DNA of 64,000 nucleotides from Paenisporosarcina sp. FSL H8-0542 (GCF_038632915.1 NZ_CP152050.1:1209001-1273000); one strand, 5' to 3'. Positions 19,089-29,455 are shown, numbered from the stretch's first letter. Translations and numbers: made by a program. The notes: generated from the letters alone by a model not told the origin.

Positions 19089-20852
19089 ATGAGAAAAACA
19101 AAAATCGTATGTACAATCGGACCAGCCAGTGAATCACCTGAAATGCTTGAAAAATTAATCGAAGCAGGGATGAACGTCGCTCGCTTGAACTTTTCACATG
19201 GAAATCATGAAGAGCACGGAGAACGTATTAAGCGTATTCGTGAAGCGTCAAAGAAAACCGGGAAAATCGTCGGTATTCTTTTGGATACAAAAGGCCCTGA
19301 AATTCGCACGCATCAAATGGAAAACGATGCGATCGAATTGGAATCAGGTCAATCTTTAGCGATTTCAATGACTGAAGTGTTAGGGACAAAAGACATGTTT
19401 TCTATCACCTATGACCGCTTAATTGAAGATGTAAGTGAAGGCTCTGTCATCTTACTCGATGATGGATTAATTGAACTTCGCGTTTCTAGTGTAGATCAAA
19501 CTGAAGGCTTGATTCATACTGTTGTGTATAATGCCGGAACGTTGAAAAATAAAAAAGGCGTTAACGTACCAGGTGTTTCTGTACAACTGCCAGGAATAAC
19601 TGACAAAGATGCTCAAGATATATTATTTGGTATTGAACAAGACGTTGATTTCATTGCTGCATCATTTGTGCGTCGTGCAAAAGATGTCATGGAAATTCGC
19701 GAATTGCTTGAGAACAATGATGGTGGGCATATTCAGATCATCCCGAAAATCGAGAACCAGGAAGGCGTCGATAATATTGATGACATCCTGTTGGTATCGG
19801 ACGGACTAATGGTTGCTCGCGGAGATTTAGGCGTTGAAATTCCTGCCGAAGAAGTGCCTTTGGTTCAAAAAAGCTTAATTGGTAAATGTAATGAAGCGGG
19901 TAAACCAGTCATTACAGCAACACAGATGTTGGATTCCATGCAACGTAATCCCCGCCCGACTCGTGCGGAAGCGAGTGATGTAGCAAACGCAATCTTTGAT
20001 GGAACAGATGCAATCATGCTATCGGGTGAAACTGCAGCAGGAATGTATCCGGTTGAGTCCGTCAAGACCATGGATAAAATCGCTATCCGTACGGAAGATG
20101 CATTGGACTATCGTGCAATTGTTTCTGCAAAGAGTAAAAGCAAAGATGTCACAATGACGGATGCAATCGGTCAAGCAGTTGCCCATACATCCATAAACTT
20201 AAAAGCAAAAGCAATTATTGCACCTACTGAAAGTGGCCATACAGCGAAAATGATTTCGAAGTATCGTCAAGGTGCATCAATCATTGCTGTAACTTCTACT
20301 GAACGACCATCACGTAAATTGACTCTTGTGTGGGGCGTTTATCCGATTGTTGGTGAAAAAGTAGGTTCAACTGACGAGATTCTGGATCTTTCAGTGGAAG
20401 AAAGTTTAAAACATAATTACGTAAAACATGGTGACCTTGTTATCATTACGGCAGGTGTACCAGTCGGTGAAGCAGGAACAACAAACTTGATGAAAGTTCA
20501 TGTAATTGGTGATATTGTGGCTAAAGGACAAGGCATTGGTAAATCTGTTGCATTCGGACATACGGTTGTTGCGAATAATGCAGATGACTTAGCAAATATT
20601 GATACAACCGATTCGATTATCGTTACCATTGGTTCAGATCGTGATATGATGCCGGCCATTAATAAATGTGCTGGACTTATTACGGAAGAAGGTGGCTTGA
20701 CAAGTCATGCGGCAGTAGTGGGTCTAAGTCTTGGGATTCCGGTAATTGTAGGGGTCAAAGATGCCACTAAATTAATTGTAAACGGTCAGGATGTCACGAT
20801 GGACGCTGAATCAGGTGTCATCTATCATGGGCATGCGAGTAGTGTCCTGTAA
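19089..20852 (+). CDS. pyk: Pyruvate kinase
   Basis: Converts PEP and ADP to pyruvate and ATP. The 587 aa length includes the extra C-terminal PEP-utilising/phosphohistidine-like domain typical of Bacillus pyruvate kinases (about 475-587), with [20 protein letters not shown]. Core motifs [11 protein letters not shown] and [12 protein letters not shown] are present. It is co-transcribed with pfkA by spacing, and has a GGAGAGG-like site and a strong terminator. Confidence 0.97.
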   Translation: MRKTKIVCTIGPASESPEMLEKLIEAGMNVARLNFSHGNHEEHGERIKRIREASKKTGKIVGILLDTKGPEIRTHQMENDAIELESGQSLAISMTEVLGTKDMFSITYDRLIEDVSEGSVILLDDGLIELRVSSVDQTEGLIHTVVYNAGTLKNKKGVNVPGVSVQLPGITDKDAQDILFGIEQDVDFIAASFVRRAKDVMEIRELLENNDGGHIQIIPKIENQEGVDNIDDILLVSDGLMVARGDLGVEIPAEEVPLVQKSLIGKCNEAGKPVITATQMLDSMQRNPRPTRAEASDVANAIFDGTDAIMLSGETAAGMYPVESVKTMDKIAIRTEDALDYRAIVSAKSKSKDVTMTDAIGQAVAHTSINLKAKAIIAPTESGHTAKMISKYRQGASIIAVTSTERPSRKLTLVWGVYPIVGEKVGSTDEILDLSVEESLKHNYVKHGDLVIITAGVPVGEAGTTNLMKVHVIGDIVAKGQGIGKSVAFGHTVVANNADDLANIDTTDSIIVTIGSDRDMMPAINKCAGLITEEGGLTSHAAVVGLSLGIPVIVGVKDATKLIVNGQDVTMDAESGVIYHGHASSVL

Positions 20853-20869
20853 GTGAACCTAATAAAAAA

Positions 20870-20902
20870 GCCTCAACACTGGAGTGTTGGGGCAATTTTT
20901 TT
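20870..20902 (+). terminator. Intrinsic terminator after pyk
   Basis: Stem GCCTCAACACT / AGTGTTGGGGC (with G-U pairs) followed by a T-run. Confidence 0.85.
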
Positions 20903-21012
20903 AAAGTGAATCGTAAGAAATAAAAAGTTGAAGCTTTATGAAACGATGTTAATGAGATCAAGGGGAAAGATGCCTACTTTTTTAAGAGGCTATGTGATGT
21001 TTCGTTTTGTTT

Positions 21013-21240
21013 TTAATAATCAGTGATATGTAGCAAAACAGCGAAGACTCCTGAGGGAAAGCGAGACAGTCGAGATCCCGCAGAAGCGAACATAGGTGCG
21101 AAGGTTAAGTACGCCACCTCGTGTGGAAACCTTCTTGGCCAACATCCTGTTGGCCCGAGGAGACTCGGCGGTCGCCCTAGGAAAGCGTAGCTGTTTTGCG
21201 GAATATCAACAACATTTAACAGACCTTTAATAATAATCAC
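21013..21240 (-). repeat. Dispersed imperfect-palindrome repeat, copy 3 (longest)
   Basis: On the minus strand it runs from GTTGTTGATATTCCGCAAAA through GAGTCTCCTCGG and GTTTCCACACGAGGTGG to GGAGTCTTCGCTGTTTTGC. Bases 21177-21210 are a perfect inverted match to 7232-7265. The two ends are complementary (GCAAAACAGC / GCTGTTTTGC), with an inner hairpin GGCCAACAGGATGTTGGCC. Located between pyk and fxsA; no coding frame is supportable there, and bases 20903-21012 show nothing else. Confidence 0.75.
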
Positions 21241-21296
21241 AAATCAAATCTTAAGTAATCGGCAGAAAAAAGAAACGAAATAAGGGGATGTTCGAA

Positions 21297-21680
21297 ATGA
21301 AATGGTTGGCATTAATCTTTATCGTAGTTCCTGCACTGGAAATTGGGATTTTATTGTGGTCCGGTAAGACATTTGGATTGATACCTACCATCATGATTAT
21401 TCTCAGCACAGGAATACTCGGAGCTTACCTGGCTAAAAAGCAAGGATTGAAAGCAATCAGGGATGTCCAAGTTCAGATGAAGAATTTTCAAGCTCCAGGA
21501 GATGCCATGGTAAATGCTTTGTTCGTGTTTGCAGGTGGTCTTTTATTATTATCTCCAGGATTTGTGACAGATCTATTTGGATTTTTATTTTTGTTTTCTC
21601 CGACCAGACAGTTATTTAAACCAATTGTTTATAAATGGATTAAGTCGAAAATGAAAAAAGGACAAATCATTGTGATGTAA
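21297..21680 (+). CDS. fxsA: FxsA family membrane protein
   Basis: Small integral membrane protein of 127 aa. Hydrophobic segments at about 2-20, 24-42 and 66-90 enclose the family pattern PALEIGILL and GLLLLSPGFVTDLFG. E. coli FxsA interferes with phage T7 exclusion by the F plasmid; the native role is unknown. The ATG at 21297 is preferred because AAGGGGA lies about 9 bases upstream; an ATG at 21288 would abut it. Its 3' end overlaps convergent ytvI by 14 bases. Confidence 0.88.
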   Translation: MKWLALIFIVVPALEIGILLWSGKTFGLIPTIMIILSTGILGAYLAKKQGLKAIRDVQVQMKNFQAPGDAMVNALFVFAGGLLLLSPGFVTDLFGFLFLFSPTRQLFKPIVYKWIKSKMKKGQIIVM

Positions 21681-22626
21681 ACCAATGATGTTTACTGAAA
21701 TGAACGGCTGCAAGCAATAAGAAAGGGCTTAGTAATATCCCGGGTATGCCGAACAGCAACAAAGAACATGCGCTGATGAAAAATACATGCACAGCTCTAA
21801 TGTGCATGGTGTTTGCCCACAAGTAAGACTCGAGTAATTGACGTGTCAATAAAATAAATGCATAGAGCAAGAGAATGATAATCCCGAGGGTCGTTTGCTT
21901 CGTTAAAATGAAGAAAGCAGCCATCGGGATTAATATTATGCCTGTCCCTAAAAAGGGCATTAAATCAGCAAAAGAAATCAGGAAAGCCAGTCCTATAGGA
22001 GACGAGAATTTCAGGACATAAAACCCGACCATTAATTGAACGAACGTCATCAGGAATAACTTAATTTCCACAATCGTAAATTTCTCGAAAAGCTTGGTTG
22101 CTTTTAAAAATAATGGTTTAATTGTCTGTCTCGTCTTGGAGGGGATATAGATGAAGAACCATGTTCTTGATTTCAAAGATTCCTGCAAGGCAAAAAACAA
22201 GGCTACTAAAAAGACAAAGGTTTCAACAAATTGTGCTGGCAGATGCTGAATAAATAATGATATTTTTTTAAGTAAGTTTTCACTGACCATGGATAGGGCT
22301 TCAATGACTGATTGCCAATTTGTTTTGTTCTCCTTCATGAACACCTGCAATTCTTCCAAGTGAAATCTAAATGGATAAAGTATTTCAAGGAGTTCTCTTA
22401 CCATCAAAGTACAACCCAAAATAATTGATCCAAGCAAGGCACTTTCGAATAACAATACGGTTATCCAACGGGGTAAACGGGTAATTTTATGTATCCACTT
22501 CACAATTGGGTGTAGAAAATAAGCGAGTAATATGGCAATGGTAACAGGATAAATCAGCCAGGTAATGAGTAAAATGAATGCAACCGGAAACCATTTTTTC
22601 ATGAATGCAACTATGTTTTCATACAC
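21667..22626 (-). CDS. ytvI: AI-2E family transporter YtvI
   Basis: Multi-pass membrane protein of 319 aa with about seven hydrophobic segments and the family's C-terminal pair of helices around FGIPGILLSPF. Family members include the E. coli AI-2 exporter and Na+/H+ antiporters; the cargo here is unknown. The start is GTG at 22626, with GGAGGTGG 6 bases upstream. It is divergent from citZ and overlaps fxsA at the 3' end. Confidence 0.85.
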   Translation of the reverse strand: MYENIVAFMKKWFPVAFILLITWLIYPVTIAILLAYFLHPIVKWIHKITRLPRWITVLLFESALLGSIILGCTLMVRELLEILYPFRFHLEELQVFMKENKTNWQSVIEALSMVSENLLKKISLFIQHLPAQFVETFVFLVALFFALQESLKSRTWFFIYIPSKTRQTIKPLFLKATKLFEKFTIVEIKLFLMTFVQLMVGFYVLKFSSPIGLAFLISFADLMPFLGTGIILIPMAAFFILTKQTTLGIIILLLYAFILLTRQLLESYLWANTMHIRAVHVFFISACSLLLFGIPGILLSPFLLLAAVHFSKHHWFTSQ

Positions 22627-22751
22627 TTTTCCACCTCCAAATGCAGTGTGTATAGCTGTTATGTTTATTTATATCGTTTAGACAGAATATTTCTGCTTTG
22701 TGACAAGATATCATGAATTTTGCGAAAGTTATCGAAAATCGAGCGTTTTCA

Positions 22752-22780
22752 TTCACAAAGACGTCAAAATTGATTATAAT
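22752..22780 (+). promoter_or_regulatory. Sigma-A promoter of citZ
   Basis: TTCACA and TATAAT with exactly 17 bases between them, about 110 bases upstream of the citZ start. Confidence 0.7.
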
Positions 22781-22828
22781 GTCAATGTAAGCCATATAAA
22801 TAAAAGGTTCATATTGAGCAGATGAGCC

Positions 22829-22862
22829 ATCATTCTGCGTTTTTTTGTGTGGAATGATGGAT
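22829..22862 (+). promoter_or_regulatory. Hairpin in the citZ leader
   Basis: CCATCATTC / GAATGATGG stem with a T-rich loop, 27 bases before the citZ start. It is not a standard terminator because the T-run is in the loop. It could influence mRNA stability or translation; role unknown. Confidence 0.45.
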
Positions 22863-22888
22863 TTTAAAAACAAGAAGGAGCGATATAC

Positions 22889-24004
22889 ATGACATCAACA
22901 AAAGGTCTTGAAGGAGTGGTAGCTACTCAATCCGCTATCAGTTCAATCATTGATGACACACTTACATACGTTGGCTATGATATTGATGACTTGGCAGATC
23001 ACGCAAGTTTTGAAGAAGTAATCTACTTGCTATGGCACCAACGCCTGCCAAAAGTTGAAGAATTAGCTGAATTGAAACAACAACTTGCGGATAATATGGC
23101 AGTACCTCAAGAGGTATTGAACCATTTCAAAACGTATCCAATTGATAAAGTTCACCCAATGACGGCTCTTCGTACAGCGGTATCTATGCTTGGATTGTAT
23201 GATGAAAAAGCTGAAGATATGTCTGAAGAAGCTAACTACTTGAAAGCAATTCAGCTTCAAGCTAAGATGTCTACTTTAGTATCTGCATTTGCTCGCGTTC
23301 GAAAAGGACAAGAACCAATCGCACCTAAGAGCGACTTAAGTTTTGCTGCTAACTTCCTATACATGCTTAATGGCGAAATCCCTGAAGCAATCGAAGAAGA
23401 AGCTTTCAACAAAGCTTTAGTATTACATGCTGACCATGAGTTGAATGCTTCAACATTTACAGCTCGCGTTTGTGTAGCGACACTTTCAGATGTTTATTCA
23501 GGTGTTGTTGCAGCACTTGGTGCTCTTAAAGGACCTCTACACGGTGGAGCGAACGAGCAAGTAATGAAAATGTTGATGGAAATTGGGTCAGTTGAAAATG
23601 TTGATTCATATATCAACGAGAAGCTTGCTAACAAAGAAAAAATCATGGGCTTCGGTCACCGCGTATACCGCAAAGGTGATCCACGTGCGAAACACTTACG
23701 TGAAATGTCTCAAAAATTAACAAAACTACGTGGAGAAGAGAAATGGTACGACATGTCAATTAAAATTGACGATATTGTAACAGGTCAAAAAAATCTTCCA
23801 CCAAATGTTGATTTCTATTCAGCTTCTGTTTATCATTCATTGAATATCGATCATGACTTATTTACACCAATTTTTGCTGTATCACGTGTTTCTGGCTGGT
23901 TAGCTCACATTTTAGAACAATATTCTAATAACCGTCTAATCCGTCCACGTGCTGAATATACAGGACCTGGTATGCAAAAATATGTACCAGTGAACGAGCG
24001 TTAA
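22889..24004 (+). CDS. citZ: Citrate synthase II
   Basis: Condenses oxaloacetate and acetyl-CoA at entry to the TCA cycle. Length 371 aa, type I dimeric bacterial form. The catalytic triad is visible as His218 (LHGGANE), His257 (GFGHRVY) and Asp308 (NVDFYSA); HADHELNAST is at 180-189. AGAAGGAGCG precedes the ATG. It heads a citZ-icd-mdh block as in B. subtilis, but with longer intergenic gaps (134 and 219 bases). Confidence 0.97.
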   Translation: MTSTKGLEGVVATQSAISSIIDDTLTYVGYDIDDLADHASFEEVIYLLWHQRLPKVEELAELKQQLADNMAVPQEVLNHFKTYPIDKVHPMTALRTAVSMLGLYDEKAEDMSEEANYLKAIQLQAKMSTLVSAFARVRKGQEPIAPKSDLSFAANFLYMLNGEIPEAIEEEAFNKALVLHADHELNASTFTARVCVATLSDVYSGVVAALGALKGPLHGGANEQVMKMLMEIGSVENVDSYINEKLANKEKIMGFGHRVYRKGDPRAKHLREMSQKLTKLRGEEKWYDMSIKIDDIVTGQKNLPPNVDFYSASVYHSLNIDHDLFTPIFAVSRVSGWLAHILEQYSNNRLIRPRAEYTGPGMQKYVPVNER

Positions 24005-24026
24005 TTTTTTAAAATTACACATATGA

Positions 24027-24105
24027 AGGGCTGTACTTTAAAGAGCGACGTTCAGAAAATGACATTCATGTTACTTTCTGCACTTCCTTAAAAAGTGCTA
24101 GCCCT
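24027..24105 (+). ncRNA. Candidate structured RNA between citZ and icd
   Basis: Closing helix AGGGCT (24027-24032) / AGCCCT (24100-24105) encloses CAGAAA (24053-24058) / TTTCTG (24075-24080) and CACTT (24081-24085) / AAGTG (24093-24097), giving a possible multi-branch fold 34 bases before the icd start. No known riboswitch class was recognised; pairing was read by eye only. Confidence 0.35.
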
Positions 24106-24138
24106 ATGATTGATTATGCCTATAGGAGGAAAATTATT

Positions 24139-25407
24139 ATGACAAACGGTGGCAAAATTACAGTTGAAAATGGCGTTTTAAACGTACCTAACAATCCAAT
24201 CATTCCTTATATCGAAGGTGACGGAATCGGTCCTGATATCTGGGCAGCTTCAGAGCGTGTATTAGAAGCAGCGGTAGAAAAAGCTTATAACGGTGAAAAA
24301 TCAATCGTCTGGAAAGAAGTATTAGCTGGACAAAAAGCATTCGACAAAACGGGTGAATGGTTGCCAGAAGAAACTTTAGACGTAATCCGTGAATACTTAA
24401 TCGCAATCAAAGGACCTCTTACGACTCCAGTTGGCGGCGGTATTCGTTCTTTAAACGTTGCTTTGCGTCAAGAATTGGATTTATATACTTGCCTACGTCC
24501 AGTTCGTTACTTCGACGGAGTACCTTCACCGGTTAAACGTCCTGAAGATACAGATATGGTTATTTTCCGTGAAAACACTGAAGATATCTATGCAGGTATC
24601 GAGTTTGCTAAAGGTTCTGATGAAGTGAAAAAAATCATCGAATTCTTACAAAATGAAATGGGTACTAAAAACATCCGTTTCCCTGAAACTTCTGGTATCG
24701 GGATCAAACCAGTGTCTGAAGAAGGAACTAAACGTTTGGTGCGTGCTGCATTAAACTACATCATCAAAGAAGGCCGCGAGTCATTAACACTTGTTCACAA
24801 AGGGAACATCATGAAGTTCACTGAAGGAGCTTTCAAAACTTGGGGCTATGAAGTGGCAGAACAAGAATTTGCTGACAAAACATTCACTTGGAATCAATAC
24901 GATCAAATTAAAGCTGATCAAGGTACAGAAGCTGCGAACAAAGCACAAGAAGAAGCATTAGCTGCTGGTAAAATTCTTGTGAAAGATTCAATCGCTGATA
25001 TCTTCCTACAACAAATCTTGACTCGTCCAAGCGAATTTGATGTTGTTGCAACAATGAACTTGAACGGTGACTACATTTCTGATGCACTAGCTGCACAAGT
25101 TGGTGGTATCGGTATCGCTCCAGGAGCAAACATTAACTATTTGACAGGTCATGCTATTTTCGAAGCGACTCATGGTACAGCTCCTAAATACGCTGGTCTT
25201 GATAAAGTAAACCCATCTTCAGTTATCCTTTCAGGTGTATTAATGCTTGAACACCTTGGCTGGAATGAAGCGGCTAAATTAGTTATGGACTCTATGGAAA
25301 AAACAATTTCTTCTAAAGTTGTAACTTACGACTTCGCTCGTTTAATGGATGGTGCAACTGAAGTTAAATGTTCTGAGTTCGCTGACGAATTAATCAAAAA
25401 TCTTTAA
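24139..25407 (+). CDS. icd: Isocitrate dehydrogenase (NADP+)
   Basis: Oxidative decarboxylation of isocitrate to 2-oxoglutarate. From ATG 24139 (AGGAGGAAA upstream) it is 422 aa, against 423 in B. subtilis. Ser104 in [12 protein letters not shown] is the substrate-binding serine that E. coli phosphorylates. [12 protein letters not shown] and [15 protein letters not shown] are intact. An upstream ATG at 24106 would add an unconserved tail across the ribosome site. Confidence 0.97.
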   Translation: MTNGGKITVENGVLNVPNNPIIPYIEGDGIGPDIWAASERVLEAAVEKAYNGEKSIVWKEVLAGQKAFDKTGEWLPEETLDVIREYLIAIKGPLTTPVGGGIRSLNVALRQELDLYTCLRPVRYFDGVPSPVKRPEDTDMVIFRENTEDIYAGIEFAKGSDEVKKIIEFLQNEMGTKNIRFPETSGIGIKPVSEEGTKRLVRAALNYIIKEGRESLTLVHKGNIMKFTEGAFKTWGYEVAEQEFADKTFTWNQYDQIKADQGTEAANKAQEEALAAGKILVKDSIADIFLQQILTRPSEFDVVATMNLNGDYISDALAAQVGGIGIAPGANINYLTGHAIFEATHGTAPKYAGLDKVNPSSVILSGVLMLEHLGWNEAAKLVMDSMEKTISSKVVTYDFARLMDGATEVKCSEFADELIKNL

Positions 25408-25518
25408 GAGAAAAGTGTAGAAGCCTACTCAAGCTTAGGTGCGAGCTGAGCTTCGGAGCTAGACATTACGATTAGCGACTTCACTCAATCAATTGCATAG
25501 TAAAACACTATTTTTAGA

Positions 25519-25545
25519 AAGAGGGCCTAGGCCCTCTTTTTTATA
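25519..25545 (+). terminator. Intrinsic terminator after icd
   Basis: Perfect palindrome AAGAGGGCCTAGGCCCTCTT followed by TTTT, 110 bases after icd and 80 bases before mdh. It could limit read-through into mdh. Confidence 0.8.
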
Positions 25546-25626
25546 CAAAGCTTTGTTATATAGTACTGTTGATTTTTAATCATTAGTTTCATTTAAAAGA
25601 GCTTTATACAAAAGGAGAGTTTTCTG

Positions 25627-26565
25627 ATGACATTGAAACGTAAAAAGATTTCAGTAATCGGTTCTGGATTTACAGGTGCGACAACGGCATTCCTATTAGC
25701 TCAAAAAGAACTAGGAGACGTTGTAATAGTTGATATTCCACAAATGGAAAACCCAACTAAAGGGAAAGCGTTAGATATGTTGGAAGCTGGTCCTGTTCAA
25801 GGATTTGATGCAAACATTATCGGCACTTCTAGCTATGAAGATACGAAAGACTCAGATATCGTTATCATCACCGCTGGAATTGCTCGTAAGCCTGGTATGA
25901 GCCGTGACGATTTGGTCCAAACAAACCAAAAAGTCATGAAGATTGTTACGGGTGAAATCATTAAACATTCTCCAAACACAACGATTATTGTATTAACTAA
26001 TCCAGTTGATGCAATGACTTACACTGTATACAAAGAATCTGGTTTCCCTAAAGAGCGCGTTATTGGCCAATCTGGAGTACTCGATTCAGCACGTTTCCGT
26101 ACTTTCGTTGCTCAGGAATTAAACATGTCCGTTAAAGACATCACAGGTTTCGTTCTAGGTGGCCACGGTGACGATATGGTACCATTGGTACGCTACTCAT
26201 ATGCTGGAGGAATTCCATTGGAAACATTGATTCCTGCAGATCGTTTGGCTGAAATAGTGGAACGCACGCGTAAAGGTGGAGCAGAAATCGTCAACCTTCT
26301 TGGAAACGGTTCTGCATACTATGCACCCGCTGCTTCTATAGTTGAAATGGCTGTGGCAATCCTAAAAGATCAACGTCGTGTATTGCCATCAATAGCTTAC
26401 CTGGAAGGCGAATATGGTTTAGAAGGTATTTACCTTGGCGTTCCGACAATTTTAGGTGCTGGTGGTATTGAACAGATTATCGAACTTGATTTAACAGAAT
26501 CTGAAAAAGCTGAATTGGAAAAATCAGCTGCTTCAGTACGTACCGTTATGGATATTCTTGTGTAA
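25627..26565 (+). CDS. mdh: Malate dehydrogenase
   Basis: NAD-dependent oxidation of malate to oxaloacetate, LDH-like MDH type. Length 312 aa. [10 protein letters not shown] (NAD loop) and Asp36 (IVDIPQ) fix NAD preference; the catalytic pair is Asp153 (GVLDSARF) and His180 (LGGHGDDMV), and substrate Arg87 is in [17 protein letters not shown] upstream of the ATG, terminator right after the stop. Confidence 0.97.
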   Translation: MTLKRKKISVIGSGFTGATTAFLLAQKELGDVVIVDIPQMENPTKGKALDMLEAGPVQGFDANIIGTSSYEDTKDSDIVIITAGIARKPGMSRDDLVQTNQKVMKIVTGEIIKHSPNTTIIVLTNPVDAMTYTVYKESGFPKERVIGQSGVLDSARFRTFVAQELNMSVKDITGFVLGGHGDDMVPLVRYSYAGGIPLETLIPADRLAEIVERTRKGGAEIVNLLGNGSAYYAPAASIVEMAVAILKDQRRVLPSIAYLEGEYGLEGIYLGVPTILGAGGIEQIIELDLTESEKAELEKSAASVRTVMDILV

Positions 26566-26588
26566 TTAACGAAAAGCTTCAAATAAGA

Positions 26589-26620
26589 ATCGAGCGGGAT
26601 TTCCCCGCTCGATTTTTTTG
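26589..26620 (+). terminator. Intrinsic terminator after mdh
   Basis: Stem ATCGAGCGGG / CCCGCTCGAT followed by TTTTTT. Confidence 0.92.
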
Positions 26621-26675
26621 GTAGGTATTGATACTATGTTAATGTAGAGATAACAGGAACAGAGGGGGACATCAC

Positions 26676-27152
26676 ATGTTATTGGGGAAAAAACGTAAAC
26701 TCGGCAGAAAAGTAGAAGAAATGTCAGTTGGAGAAAAATTAAAGCTGACTGAAAAGATCGAAGATAAAGATTTACTATTATATTTAGGATTAACGAACGA
26801 TGGAAACCCATTGTATATTCAACATGATTTCGCTTCACAAACGGTTTTTGAAAAACCGATAGTACCTGCTATTATGCTGACGGGCATTGTTACATCAGCC
26901 GTTTCAAAGTATTTGCCTGGTCCAGGATCACACATCGTGGAACAGCATTTAACTTTTCCAAAACCGGTTTACCATTACGCAACAATTGATTTCTTACTTC
27001 AAGTGATTTCTGTGAATGTCGAAAAAAACTTAGTTGAAATTGAAGTAACTGCAACAAATGAAGAGGGTGAGACAGTGATTGAAGGCAAAATTACGTCTAC
27101 CCCTCCACGTTTGGAAAACAAATTAACAGCACAATCAATGGATAATTTCTAG
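26676..27152 (+). CDS. MaoC/PhaJ-like hotdog protein
   Basis: Hotdog-fold protein of 158 aa resembling (R)-specific enoyl-CoA hydratases: overhang motif VPAIMLTGIVTSAV and the strand LPGPGSHIVEQHLTFPKPV. The catalytic signature reads TNDGNPLYIQHDFA: the Asp and NP are kept, but the position of the catalytic His (NPxH in PhaJ) is Tyr, so classical hydratase activity is doubtful. GAGGGGG precedes the ATG. It lies between mdh and phoP, where B. subtilis has no gene. Confidence 0.82.
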   Translation: MLLGKKRKLGRKVEEMSVGEKLKLTEKIEDKDLLLYLGLTNDGNPLYIQHDFASQTVFEKPIVPAIMLTGIVTSAVSKYLPGPGSHIVEQHLTFPKPVYHYATIDFLLQVISVNVEKNLVEIEVTATNEEGETVIEGKITSTPPRLENKLTAQSMDNF

Positions 27153-27206
27153 AGAGCTCTTTCGGTTTAAGATGGGGGTTTTAAATCGAAGGTGGAGGCC
27201 AAAAAC

Positions 27207-27920
27207 ATGTCAAAGAAAATTCTCGTAGTAGATGATGAAAGTTCAATCGCAACTTTACTTCAATATAATTTGGAACAAGCAGGTTTTGTTGTTGAGACGG
27301 CGAGTGATGGCCAAGAAGGTTATGATGCTGTTTTAGAAAAAAAACCAGATTTAATTATACTTGATCTTATGTTGCCCAAAATGGATGGCATGGAAGTTTG
27401 CAAAGCCTTGCGCCTTCAAAAAATCAATACGCCCATCATCATGCTAACAGCTAAAGATGATGAGTTTGATAAAGTGCTGGGTCTTGAATTGGGTGCGGAT
27501 GACTATATGACCAAACCATTTAGTCCGAGAGAAGTAACCGCACGTGTCAAAGCAGTCTTAAGGAGATTTACTGCGTCAGTTGATGAAACGTCGCAAAAAG
27601 GAAATGACCAAGGTTTTGAATTTGGTCCATTACGTGTGTATCCCGAACGTTTTGAAGTATTTTTAAGTGAGGATACTTTGGACTTTACTCCGAAAGAATT
27701 TGAACTGCTTGTATATCTGATGGAAAACAAAAATCGAGTGCTGACACGTGACCAATTGTTAAGTGCCGTCTGGAATTATGATTTTGCAGGCGACACTCGC
27801 ATCGTTGACGTTCACATCAGTCATTTACGGGATAAAATTGAAGACAATAGCCGTAAACCTATATTTATTAAAACGATTAGGGGACTGGGGTATAAATTTG
27901 AGGAGCCAAAAACGGTATGA
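27207..27920 (+). CDS. phoP: Phosphate response regulator PhoP
   Basis: OmpR-class response regulator of 237 aa. Receiver domain with phospho-acceptor Asp53 (IILDLMLPKMDG), Thr81 (MLTAKDD) and Lys in YMTKPFSPRE; C-terminal winged helix with DFTPKEFELLVYL and RIVDVHISHLRDKI. The ATG at 27207 is chosen over the GTG at 27192 because GGTGGAGG lies in between. It overlaps phoR by ATGA. Assignment as PhoP rests on the mdh-phoP-phoR-polA context. Confidence 0.92.
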   Translation: MSKKILVVDDESSIATLLQYNLEQAGFVVETASDGQEGYDAVLEKKPDLIILDLMLPKMDGMEVCKALRLQKINTPIIMLTAKDDEFDKVLGLELGADDYMTKPFSPREVTARVKAVLRRFTASVDETSQKGNDQGFEFGPLRVYPERFEVFLSEDTLDFTPKEFELLVYLMENKNRVLTRDQLLSAVWNYDFAGDTRIVDVHISHLRDKIEDNSRKPIFIKTIRGLGYKFEEPKTV

Positions 27921-29455
27921 AATCCCTCCACGGAAAAATCGTCATGTCATTTACACTTTTGGTAGGTTCGATTTTAGCTGGCTTGGGTATTATCATCAGT
28001 CAGCTTTTTCCTGTTTACGTGGAGGAATCTGTTCGAAGCAATTCGATTGAAAAAGTAGAGGAAATTTCACGGATTATTGAACAATCAAATGGTGAGATCA
28101 ATGACTCACAAAAAGCGGAAATTACGGACGTGCTCTCAAGTGACCGTATTAGCAGTGACTTTATTGATACTCGGCAACAACTTTGGAAAACCATAGTGAT
28201 AGTCTTGCTAGGAGCATTTGTCATTGCCATTATATTTTCGTATCGATTGACGAAACGCTACGCACGACCAATTGATAATGTGACCGAAGTTGCCATTGAG
28301 CTTGCCAAAGGCAATTATCGGGCGAGGGCATACGAAGACGACTTTGCAACCACGGCGCAGCTCGGCACTTCCATCAATATCTTGGCAAGGAATTTGCAGG
28401 AATTGTTCAAAGTACGAGAAATGGAAAAGGAACGATTAAAAACACTTATTGAAAATATGGGCAGTGCCTTAATGATGATCGACCGGGAAGGTCAAATCAG
28501 TATTGTCAACAAGACTTTTGTTGATCAGTTTGAATTCAGCGCACAAGATGTTCAGGATGAACTTTTTAAAAGAGTGGACTTACCTGATGAATTGAAAAAG
28601 TTCATCGACTACGTCTTTTTAATGGAATCTTCTTCACGTAAGCAAATGGCAATCGTCATCCAGCAGGAAATACGCCATATGGAAGTTTATGGTGCCCCAG
28701 TTATCGGTGAACATGGTCGATGGCTAGGTGTTGTTATCGTCATGCATGACATTTCCGATCTTGTGCGTCTTGAGCAAATCAGGAAAGATTTCGTGGCGAA
28801 CGTTTCCCACGAACTGCGAACACCGATTACATCGATTAAAGGTTTTTCGGAAACGTTATTGGATGGGGCCATGAATGACGAAAAGACGTTACTTTCTTTT
28901 TTGGAAATCATCCATAAAGAAAGCAATCGTCTGCAAATGTTAATTCAAGACCTATTGGAACTTTCGAAAATTGAGCAACATGGGTTCTCCGTAGAGTTTG
29001 CTCAAACGAACTTACGTGAAGTCATGAGGCGTGCTGCTGAGATGACAAGTCCTCGTCTTGATGAGAAACGCATGACGTTTATCTCAAACATAAATCATGA
29101 GATCATTGTGGATGGGGACATGAACCGTTTGATTCAAGTGGTTATGAATTTACTGACAAATGCCATTACTTATTCGCCGGAAAACACAACTGTTCATTTA
29201 TCCCTTCATGAAAGTGAAACTCATGGAATCATTATCATTCGAGATGAAGGGATGGGGATGGATAAAAAAGAAATCCCACGTATCTTTGAGCGTTTTTATC
29301 GAATTGATCGTGCGAGAAGTCGAAATTCTGGTGGTACCGGTTTGGGACTAGCTATAGTCAAGCATCTAATCGAGGCTCATCATGGACGAATTTTTGTTGA
29401 AAGCGAACCTGGAGTAGGCACGCAATTTAAGATTCTCATTCCGAAAAAACAATAA
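27917..29455 (+). CDS. phoR: Phosphate sensor histidine kinase PhoR
   Basis: Membrane kinase of 512 aa. TM1 at about 9-33, a short extracellular loop (34-91), TM2 92-109, HAMP 110-163, PAS about 174-280, HisKA with phospho-acceptor His298 (NVSHELRTPITSIKGF), and HATPase_c with NAITYSPEN, RDEGMGMD and GGTGLGLAIVKHL. It is shorter than B. subtilis PhoR (579 aa), mainly in the extracellular sensor. Translationally coupled to phoP (ATGA overlap). Confidence 0.93.
   Translation: MKSLHGKIVMSFTLLVGSILAGLGIIISQLFPVYVEESVRSNSIEKVEEISRIIEQSNGEINDSQKAEITDVLSSDRISSDFIDTRQQLWKTIVIVLLGAFVIAIIFSYRLTKRYARPIDNVTEVAIELAKGNYRARAYEDDFATTAQLGTSINILARNLQELFKVREMEKERLKTLIENMGSALMMIDREGQISIVNKTFVDQFEFSAQDVQDELFKRVDLPDELKKFIDYVFLMESSSRKQMAIVIQQEIRHMEVYGAPVIGEHGRWLGVVIVMHDISDLVRLEQIRKDFVANVSHELRTPITSIKGFSETLLDGAMNDEKTLLSFLEIIHKESNRLQMLIQDLLELSKIEQHGFSVEFAQTNLREVMRRAAEMTSPRLDEKRMTFISNINHEIIVDGDMNRLIQVVMNLLTNAITYSPENTTVHLSLHESETHGIIIIRDEGMGMDKKEIPRIFERFYRIDRARSRNSGGTGLGLAIVKHLIEAHHGRIFVESEPGVGTQFKILIPKKQ

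Noticed and set aside
22781-22830. CcpC box (ATAA-N7-TTAT) at citZ
   Set aside because: Only one half-site is present in the right place; the second does not match.
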